Below, in pieces: positions 49,333 through 59,500 of a DNA stretch of 64,000 nt. The first letter of the stretch is position 1, and the number at the start of each line of letters is the position of its first letter. Below the pieces are notes generated by a model, which was given only the letters and a program-made list of their open reading frames with translations, was not told the DNA's origin and ran no database searches. The stretch comes from Dendrocalamus latiflorus. Its lineage: Eukaryota; Streptophyta; Magnoliopsida; Poales; Poaceae. The translations under genes were made by a program, and so were the position numbers. The DNA lies in contig CM029631.1 of assembly GCA_017311315.1 (NCBI GenBank), forward strand, positions 11,131,910 through 11,195,909. The letters run 5' to 3'.

Positions 49333-50539
49333 TTTCATCAGCATTTGGCACTTGAGGTAAAACATTTCCCCCCCTTGTTCAGATGTTAATTCTGTTTCTA
49401 ATCTGTACCCTTCTAATTAATTTCTGTTCCTGTACAGGTTATTTCCTTATTTACTTGTTTCCCCAGATCGGCAATGTCCCATAGACTGCATCAGAGTTGG
49501 TTCTATCATGTTTCAGAGTTTGGTGAACCAAGGGAGTTTTGTTTCTGCAGGTCTGTTTAGAGGCTGATAATTATCCCGTGTTTTCTTTAGAGTGGAATGT
49601 TCAATAATCCAGCACATGTACCTATCAAGCTGTCCAAATTACATCCCCCCCCCCCAAGAACCTCCTGTGCCTAGTGGACCGCAAGTAAATTATGTCCAGG
49701 CTTGTAGATGCTCTGCCCCTGTTGAGTTGCCCATCCCTCTTCATCTGTATCATTTCATGCCTTATATGCACCTGAGATCATTCAAACTAGCAAGAGATCT
49801 ATATATTATGTACTTGGGATCATTTGGACCGTCCTGTACGTGCTGAATTTAAGTTATTTAACCTTATCGTTTGGCAACTTGCTTGTGCAATATGTTGATT
49901 ATATAAAAAAAAATGGAACTGTAGGACTTGGAGGGAAAAAAACGCTATCTAGGGCTTTGAGTTTCTGCATCTTATGACAAGTGGTTTCGGGAGATTTGCA
50001 AATTTTACCTCTATTGCTTGCCAATATCCAGCGGTGAGCTGGTCTTACCAAATTTATTACGCTAATTTCAGAAGTACTACTACGGAATTACCAAAATCGC
50101 AAGTATGAAATGAATGAGTGAATATAGCATATTAGCATGGTGATTGCAATCTGATAATCTGCATGTGATCCAGTTAGATTTGGTGCAGTGCACAGCATAG
50201 CATTCCCTAGCCGACAATTGACAAGCATACTTGGCCATGGCTGCCATGGAAAGACTGGGCCTGAAGTCGGTGTGGGTCCACAGACCAACTAGCCGAGCCT
50301 CGGGTCGGTCCGACCCGGCGCACCTGTACTGTATACCATCGCCTGCCTCCTCCCGGCTGGGCTCCCCACGTCTCTCTCCCCACCCCCACCCCCACCACAC
50401 CTTCACATCACCGAAGGGGGAATCTTCGCCTGTGCCCGCGCCGCCGAGCACGCACGACTCCAGGCCTCCTCCTACCACGCGCGCCGCCTCGAATCCTTCT
50501 CTCGTAGCCGTCGGCGCCCTCCTCCTCCCCTCTGCTGGA
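49333..50539. other. 3' UTR of the TSO1-like gene and UEV1 promoter region
   Basis: The first roughly 500 bases are AT-rich 3' UTR-like sequence with a short C run (49648-49657). From about 50230 the DNA becomes GC-rich with pyrimidine-rich tracts (CCCCACCC, CTCCTCC), as expected of the UEV1 promoter and 5' UTR. No other gene was seen. Confidence 0.5.
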
Positions 50540-53500
50540 ATGGCGTCGAGTGGAGATCCTTCCGGAGTTGTCGGTAAGCCCTAGCTTGCTCGGATTGTTC
50601 CCTCTAGTCTGTTCCGTTGTCTTCTCTGCTGCGATGTGAGCAACCAAGCCCAAAGGTTTCTCTCCAATCCATCTAGTTAGTCGCCGATTTGTTTGCTACT
50701 GCTGTGGATCCATCCATCCATGGTTCAATTCGGTTCTTCTTCTTCCTCAGCGCGCGCGCGCGCAAGATCCACCCATGTCCAAGTACATGTTCTAGGGTAT
50801 CTGAAACCCTAGACTAGTGGTATTAATAGCAGTTTAATTTACAAAACAATTTAGGTAGAATTAACCCCACGTTTTAAGTCCCCATGACCCGCGTTTAAGC
50901 CCGCCCTTGCATACTAGTTGGCATTTAGGAAGAATTAACAAGCTGCCATATGCTCCCGCCTTCCTGGGGAATGAATGTCTTGGGTGCAGGGTTCTCTGGA
51001 CCATATCAGTGTGCCCCATTTGGATGAACAATCGCATGAAGCTAAAGTTCATAGCTGTAGGCACTCTTTATCAGTTTATCATGGGGTAGGAAGTGTCGGA
51101 TCTGTCCAAAAGATAGGAGGAATTTGCCAGTACTGTTATTTTATTGGAATGCTTTAAACGGGTTTAGTGGCTTCTCCATACACGAGGTTTTGATTTGATG
51201 GACTAGCTTTGCACAAAATGGTGGTAGATAGGACTTACAAGTTACAACTCTTCCTTAAACCAGGATTAGTGCTAGAATTGTTTTCCCTTGTAAGCCGTCG
51301 TTCAGATTTAGCTCTTATGTCGTCATAGCATGAAATAGTTTGTTGGTAGCTGATTTTTTCTGTTCCTCAATGACACATGCACAAGCAGGAAATCTCCTTT
51401 TAGGTTGACAAAAAAAATTGATTTAGGAATAAAATGCACTTGTAGTTTTGGGGTCAACTAATCCTAGGGGACCCCATTTCATTTCATAAATTCCCATGAT
51501 TTGGCTCCAAATTAGTGGGTTGGTTTTTTTAAAGTTCAATGCAGATTAGGAAAAATCCTTGTAATGCAATCATGCCCTGAGTATCCTTTTCCTATCATAT
51601 AATTCACTTATATTCTTAGAATTATCGAGTTTTGGTAGCTAGCTATTATTACATGCCATACACTGCACAGAGGTTTTTCTGTACACTAATCTTTACTGCT
51701 TCCCAACTACATTTCCACTACTGGGTGGAGCAGCTAGAGATTGTGAAGCAAGATGTAGTTTTTGGAAGTACAGCTGAAGAGGAGAGATTCGCATTTGCTG
51801 TGACGGTTCTTAGTTGTACTAGTGTTAATAATCTCCTGATGTGCTTAGTGTACGATCAAGAGTAACCAACTAGAGGGGGAGGGGGGGTTGAATAGGAGGT
51901 TTTTAAATTCTTTGGGCTAACAGTTTTTAAGCAAGTATGAACTACAAGTTGTTTTACAAGCCTAGAAGTTCTAAATCTTACTATGGCAACAACAAGCTAG
52001 GTCTAGGCAAGATACAATTCTAACTAAACAAGTTAAGAAATTAATCACTATAAATGTAAATACACAAAATAAAGGGCAAGAGAAATAAATCACACGATGA
52101 ATACAATAACTTTTCCCGTAGTCTCAAAGACTTGTCGGTCTTTTCTAATCCGCATCGAGGGAGCTTGAACGAATCAAGCCAACTCCTTGTGCAACTTGAG
52201 TATTTTCTCAATCTACTAGGGTAGCTCTTTCCCGCTCCGGGAGGTGAGTTCCAACCTTCACAACCATGCCGGTTCTCTTCATAAGCTTCTTGAAGAGATC
52301 ATTGAGCCAACTCCGCCAAGCCGTCTAGCTGGTGGCAGTCATCAAGAGTAGTAAGCCAATGACGCTTGCTTGAATGTCTTCAAGTGCCACAAAGATCAAT
52401 CAAACAAAGCAATGTACGTGAATGCTTTCAACTGTTAGTCGCTGGACTCTTGCTCTTGGTGATAGCAAGATCCTTACTCTCATGGAGAGGATGACACTAG
52501 GAGATGGGGCAAGTTTTCTTGTTTATTGCTCACACAATGCCATACCAACCTGAGGGGTTGGAGATACATATTTATAGGCTGAGAACCAGCCAAGCATATG
52601 CTAAGATGCTATCCTAGATGCTGTCCTAAAGCGGTCAATATGCTGTCCTAAAGCAAAAGCAGATGCTGTCCTAAAAGCAGATGCTGTCCTAAAAGTAGAT
52701 GCTGTCCTAAAAGCAGATGCTGTCCTAAAGCAAAAGCAGATGCTGTCCTAAAGCAAAAGCAGATGCTGTCCTAAAGCAGTCAAAAAACAAAAAAACTACC
52801 ACAGCCCCACAAAGACCACAGTACAGGGACTTATTCATCATTCTCCCCCTAAGTCTTGTGCGTTGTCTTGTGGGAGGATCGAACCATCCTGATCTTGGAG
52901 CAGAGCTCAAGGAACTTGATCCTTCCAAGAGGCTTGGTGAGCAGATCCGCAAGCTGATCCGTGGTGTTGATGTAGCTTGCCTTGATGCTTCCTTCATCCA
53001 AGCAGCCTCGGATGAAATGGTACTTCACCCGGATGTGCTTGCTCCGTTCATGAAAAACGGGGTTCTTTGCCAGGGCTAGAGCGGACTTGCTGTCCACCCT
53101 GAGCTCCACTGCTTCAGTGTCCCTGCCGAGGAGATCACCAAGCAGTCGAGCGAGCCAGAGCGCCTGAGTCGAAGCGGTGGAAGCCGCTATGTACTCGGCC
53201 TCACAGCTAGACAGGGCCACCACCTGCTGCTTGACTGACTGCCAGCTAACGAGGCACTTGCCGAGGAAGAAGAGAATCCCGCTTGTGCTCTTGCTGGTGT
53301 CAATGTCGCCTGCGTGGTCGCTGTCGCTGTACCCGATGAAGTGTGCCGCGCCGGGACACCTCGGGTAGTGCAAGCCGTAGTCGGAGGTGCCCGCAACATA
53401 GCGGAGGATCCTCTTTACGGCCTGCTGATGCTCCGTCGTCGGTCGCTGCATGAACCGACTGACGTAGCCGACGGCGAACGCCAAATCCGGACGCGTGTGG

Positions 53501-56500
53501 ACGAGGTAGCGAAGGCTGCCCACGATGCGCCGGTACTGCGTCGCGTCCACCTCCTCCGCCGTGCTGTCGCGGCTCAGCTTCAGCCTTTCCTCCATAGGAG
53601 TGTGGGCTGGGTTGCAGTCGGTGAGCCCGCCCAGCTCGACGGTGCGCTTGGCGTAGGCGGTCTGACGAAGGGAAATACCGGAGCTGTCCTGGTGGACCTC
53701 GATCCCCAGGTAGAAGGAGAGGAGCCCCAAGTCGCTCATCTGGAAGGCGGTCTTCATCTCCGCCTTGAACGCCTCGACCTCGGCCTCCTTGGAGCCGGTG
53801 ATCACCAGGTCGTCGACGTAGACGCCTACCAGCAGAGCATTGCCGCCTTTGCCCCGCCGGTAGACCGCAGCCTCGTGTGCGCTCTGCTGGAACCCCATTT
53901 GCTTGAGGGTGGAGTCCAGCTTAGCGTTCCAGGCTCGTGGTGCCTGCCGCAAGCCGTAGAGGGCCTTGCGCAGGCGGAGAACCTTGCCCTCCTTGCCGGG
54001 GATGACGAATCCCGGCGGCTGACGGACGTAGACCTCCTCCTTTAAATCGCCGTTGAGGAAGGCGGACTTGACGTCCATGTGATGGACGCGCCAATCCTCC
54101 TGGGCTGCAAGTGCGAGGAGAAGACGAACGGACTCCATGCGCGCGACGGGTGCGAAGGCGTCTTCGAAGTCGACCCCCTCCTGCTGCACGAAGCCTCGTG
54201 CTACCAAGCGAGCCTTGTGCTTGACGATGGCGCCGGCTTCATCCCGCTTCAGCTTGAACACCCACTTAAGGGTGATCGCGTGGTGACCGGCAGGAAGATC
54301 CGCCAGCTCCCACGTCCGGTTCCGCTCGACGGCGTCCATCTCCTGCTTCATCGCGACACGCCACGCCGCGTCTCCCTCCGCCTCAGCGAAGGAGCGAGGC
54401 TCGCCGTCGTCGCACGCCAAGTGCAGCTCCGCCTCGAAGTCGCGCTGCGCCAGTCCAGGGACGGGCAACTCGCCGAGGATGTTGTCCATGGTACGATAGC
54501 GCAGAGGTTCGTCGTCGTGGTAGACGTCGACGCGGTCCTCGTCGTGAGATAGCGGAGTAGCGAACTCCACCATGCGCTGCTCGTCGTGGACCGAAGCTGC
54601 TGGGGCCGATCCCGGTGGTGTGGCCGCCGGTGCAGGAGAGTGGTGAGCCGGTGGTGAAGAGTGGGGCGTAGCCGGTGCCGAAGGTGGTGGAGCACTCGCC
54701 GGAGCTGGTGGCGAGCAAGGTGTCGAGGTGGACGAGCTCGGTGAAGACGAGCTGCTAGCTCCCCCGGCTCTCTCGAAGTGGACGTAGTCGATAACAAAGT
54801 CCCTGAGGGTCGAAGTCGAACCGTCGTCCACCGCCTTGTCCCACGTCCAGCCTCGCCCTTCGTCGAACACAACGTCACGCGAGATGCGGACTCGCTGTGT
54901 GTCAGGGTCGAGGATGCGGTAGGCCTTCGAGCCCTCCGCGTAGCCGATGAACACTCCCGGAGTGCTCCTGTCGTCGAGCTTACCGATGTGGCCAAGCTCC
55001 TTGGCGAACGCGAGGGAGCCGAAGACCCGCAAGTGGGAGACCGCCGGCTTGCGCCCATGCCAAGCCTCGTACGGCGTCCTGCCGTCGAGCGCCTTGGTAG
55101 GCGAGCGGTTGAGGATGTAGACGGCCGTCACCACCGCCTCTCCCCAGAAGACAGCCGGCATCCCCCTCTGCTTGAGGAGGGCCCGAGCCATCCCCACAAC
55201 CGTCTGGTTGCGCCGCTCGACGACGCCGTTCTGCTGCGGGCTGTACGGCGCGGAGTAGTGGCGCTGAATGCCCTCATCAGCGCAGTACGACGCGAATTCA
55301 GCCGCCGTGAATTCGCCGCCGTTGTCTGTGCGCAGCACGCGCAGCTTGCGGCCGCACTCCGCCTCCGCAACAGCCTGCGTGCGCCTGATGGCGTCCGCAG
55401 CCTCTCCCTTGCTGCCGAGGACCATCACCCACATGTAGCGGGAGAGGTCGTCGACGAGCAGCAGGAAGTAGCGTCGTCCTCCCGGTGTGGCCGGTGTCAC
55501 CGGGCCACACAAGTCCCCGTGCACGAGCTCGAGCCTCTCCTTGGCTCGGAAACTCGCCTGCTGGGGAAAGGGGAGTCGCCTCTGCTTCGTCAACACGCAG
55601 ACGTCGCAGAGCTGCTCCACATGGTCAAGGCACGGCAGGCCTCGCACCATTTCCGTGGCACTGAGCCGCTTCAGGGCCTCGAAGTGGAGGTGCCCAAAAC
55701 GCTCGTGCCACTGCCACGCCTCGTCGTCCCGACGAGCAGCGAGACAGATGGGTTGTGCCACCTGCACGTGAAGAGTGTAGAGTCGATTTGCGCCTCTGGT
55801 TACCTTGGCAAGAAGGCGGCGTCGAAGATCCCAAATCCGCAGCACCCCGTGCTCGATCTCGACACGCGAGCCGTTCTCATCCAGCTGTCCCAAGCTGATG
55901 ATGGAGTTCCGCAGATCGGGGATGTAGTAGACGCCGGTGAGCAACCGGTGCTCGCCAGTCTTGGCGACGAAGACGACAGAGCCGACGCCCTTGATCTCCA
56001 CAGCGGAGGCATCGCCGAACTTGACGGTGCCTCGAACGCCTGAGTCGAGCTCGGAGAAGAACTCCCGCCGCCCGGTCATGTGGTGGGTGGCGCCGGTGTC
56101 GAGGCACCACCCGTCGGTCTTGTCATTGCCGGGACTGTCGCCGAGGAGGGCGTGTGCTTTTGGCTCGTCAAGATGGAGGAGAGCCACTGCGGCCGGTGCC
56201 GCTGGAGGTAGTTCGATGCTCGCATGAGCAATGAACAGGACCGGCTGCTCCTCCTCCTCCGCTTGTGCGACGTGGGCCTGGCCGCGTCGTGGTTGTCGAC
56301 ACTCCCTGGCCCAATGACCAAGCTTGCCACAGTTGTGGCAAGAGTCGTCTCGTGCCGGCTTTTGCTTGCCAGCATCGCCGCCCTGGGCGCCTCCTCGCGC
56401 CCCTGCCTGGGCGTCTTTGCGTGGCTTGCCGCGCTTGCCATGCTTGCGGCCGCCTGTCGTGGAAGAAGGCTCCCCCTTCTTCCTGTCACCTTGGCCGGTA

Positions 56501-59500
56501 GCCCACTGCTCCCGAGTGAGGAGGAGCTTCCCGCCAATGGTGACGGGTCCCGAGAGGCTCTGTGGCTCATCGATGTCGACGACCTTGAGGCGACCCAACG
56601 CCTCCTCGATGGTCATCGTGGAGAGGTCCAGCAGAGACCCGATCGAGCGAGCCATCTGCTTGTACTTCTCGGGGACACAGCGGAAGAGCTTCTCCACAGC
56701 TCTCTCCTCGTTGTAGGTGTCGTCACCGAACTGCACCAACTTCTGCAGCAGAGTGTTGAGACGGAGAGCAAAGTCATCAATGTCTTCACCTGGCTTGAAG
56801 GCCAGGCTCTCCCACTCCGTGCGTAGTGCCTGCAATGTAGACTTGCGGGCGCGGTCGCTGCCGATGCGTGCTGCAGCGATGGCGTCCCAAGCCTCTTTGG
56901 CAGTCCGCTTGTTGGTAAGCGAGAACTGCATCTCGGGCGGGACTGCAGCGATGAGAGCATCCAGCGCCCGTCAATCCTGGTCGTAGTCGACGTCGCCGTA
57001 CCGGACTGCATCCCACATATGCCGCACCTGGAGCTTTACCCTCATCACCGCGGCCCACTCGACGTAGTTGGTCTTGGTGAGGGTAGGCCACCCGCCGCCG
57101 GAGCCGACGTCCCTGACGACAGCCTGGTACTCGTGGTGACCACGGTACCGAACCGGGGAGAGAGAGCCGCGTTGCCTGTGAGGGCCGCGCTCTCCGTCGA
57201 CCCGTACGCCGCCGCCGTGCATGCCTCCTCCAGGAGCGCCACCGCCGTGTGCGCCTCCTTCAGGAGCGCCGCCGGCGCGTCCGCGCCTGTCTGGGCTGCC
57301 GCCGCGCTCGTGGGCGTGCGCGGCTGCCCATTGCGCCGTTCGCCCTTGCGCTGCCTCCCTCTCCAGCAGCTGAGGGTCCGCGTCGGCGCTGTCATCAACA
57401 GAGCCGGAGCTGCTGTTGCTGCCGCGCAGAGCCTTGACCTCTGCTGCTGCCGCACGCGCTGCATCTGCCGCCGCCGCTGCTTCCACCTCCGCCCTGGCTG
57501 CTGCCAGCTCCGCCGCTGCCAGCCTTGACGCCCTTTCCGCCGCCGCAGCGGTCTCTGCCGCCGCTCGCTCGCGCTGCTCTGCCGCGACGAGCTCGGCCGT
57601 CTGCTGACGCCGCATGCTCGAGGCGACCGAGCGCTGAGACTGCCCTGCGGACATGGTGCGCTACTGGGGGGCTGTTGCGTGGAGAGAGGGCTGCTTCTGA
57701 CGAGCTGCTGCCCGTCTCCGGAGAGGAGTGAGCGGGGACAGCCGGAGCTGCTGCTGCTACCGGCTGGGGCTGCTGCGAGGCCGGAGAAGGAGATGAGCAG
57801 GAGATGCTCAAGCTACAGGATACTAAGGCTCTGATACCACTTGTTAGTCGCTGGACTCTTGCTCTTGGTGATAGCAAGATCCTTACTACAAGTCTAGAAG
57901 TTCTAAATCTTACTATGGCAACAACAAGCTAGGTCTAGGCAAGATACAATTCTAACTAAACAAGTTAAGAAATTAATCACTATAAATGTAAATACACAAA
58001 ATAAAGGGCAAGAGAAATAAATCACACGATGAATACAATAACTTTTCCCGTAGTCTCAAAGACTTGTCGGTCTTTTCTAATCCGCATCGAGGGAGCTTGA
58101 ACGAATCAAGCCAACTCCTTGTGCAACTTGAGTATTTTCTCAATCTACTAGGGTAGCTCTTTCCCGCTCCGGGAGGTGAGTTCCAACCTTCACAACCATG
58201 CCGGTTCTCTTCATAAGCTTCTTGAAGAGATCATTGAGCCAACTCCGCCAAGCCGTCTAGCTGGTGGCAGTCATCAAGAGTAGTAAGCCAATGACGCTTG
58301 CTTGAATGTCTTCAAGTGCCACAAAGATCAATCAAACAAAGCAATGTACGTGAATGCTTTCAACAACTTCAAAATGTGAAACAAATGCACTAGAGTTGAG
58401 GAGAGTGATGCAAGAGCTCTAGAGTATTCAATTGCGGTCCAAGAGAGTGCCCTTGTTGCTGGTGGGGAGGTATTTATATAGCTTCCACCAACCAGAGTGA
58501 CCGTTGGGGATGGAATCCCCAAAAATCAGGTCAAGCGGTGCTAGGGCTGTGCATTTGGTATTTTCGGTAGAATCGGTTCGGTATATACGGTATATTCGAT
58601 AAATACGGTATTATTGGTCCGGTAATATACGGTATTTTTAAAAATACGGTTCGATATCAGTAAATTCTAATTTATTTTGGTGTGGTATTGGTAAATACCA
58701 TATTTACGAAAGTTGACGCGAATTGCGAACAATATAGCGAGGCAATAATATACTGGCAATAGAATTAGAACTTAGAAGCACTCCAAATCTCCAATGGAGT
58801 ATGAAGATTCGACGGCATATCATATATGCAAGATTAACAAGTAAGTTAGTTTGGGTGTTAAATGTATTTTGATTGAAACGACTAAGTCTTGGTGAAGATT
58901 TGGGACTATGCAAGTGTTAGTTCGGGTGTTAGTTTGGTGCAACTGTGCAGGTATGCACTAGCAACAAGCCAATGGGCTGCGCCTGACCGCGTGGCCGATG
59001 GGCTGTGCATGGGCCAAATGGGATGGGGATGGGCTGAGCTAGCGCTATTCCTAGATAGTGTAGTATTTGGTTTTTCGGTTTTTAGCCAGTTTTTACCGAA
59101 AAAACCGAACCCTGAAAAAACCCAAAAGCTGCATACTGTACTGAATCCCAAAAACCTGTCAAACCGAGTTGACCGTTACGGTTTGGTTTCTTCGGTCTGT
59201 TTTTTTAGGTTTGGTCTAAATGTGAACAGCCCTAAGCGATACTACCGCCATGGGGTTGCTGGTACTACCGCACCTACTGTTCAACGGCTATTTACTGCTC
59301 ATTAAATACGCCAAAACTAGCCGTTAATACAAAAATTGGTCATACCACACTCACATGCCCAATCATACCGATCCCACGGTAGTACCGTTTTTCGAGGGGC
59401 GGATCTCCTAATAATGTACCTATCTGGAAAATAGCTATCGTCAACTAAAATGCGATCATATCGCTGATGCGATAGTATTAGATATGAAATGTGATCATAC

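Larger units (their letters stand above)
52433..57887 (-). mobile_element. Ty1/copia retrotransposon in UEV1 intron 1, 5' LTR truncated
   Basis: 5455 bp in reverse orientation. It has one complete 408-bp LTR, a polypurine tract, a gag-pol frame of about 1600 codons with one in-frame TGA, a tRNA-iMet primer site, and only the last 46 bases of the second LTR. Instead of a 5-bp target duplication, a 477-bp stretch of flanking DNA is repeated on both sides. Loss of U3 and R at the 5' end should remove its own promoter. Confidence 0.92.

Noticed and set aside
53314..56043. Long plus-strand frames across the copia element (243, 157 and 421 codons)
   Set aside because: Antisense shadows of the GC-rich copia polyprotein.
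57019..57607. Plus-strand frames in the copia gag region
   Set aside because: Antisense to the Ala-rich gag N-terminus; low complexity.
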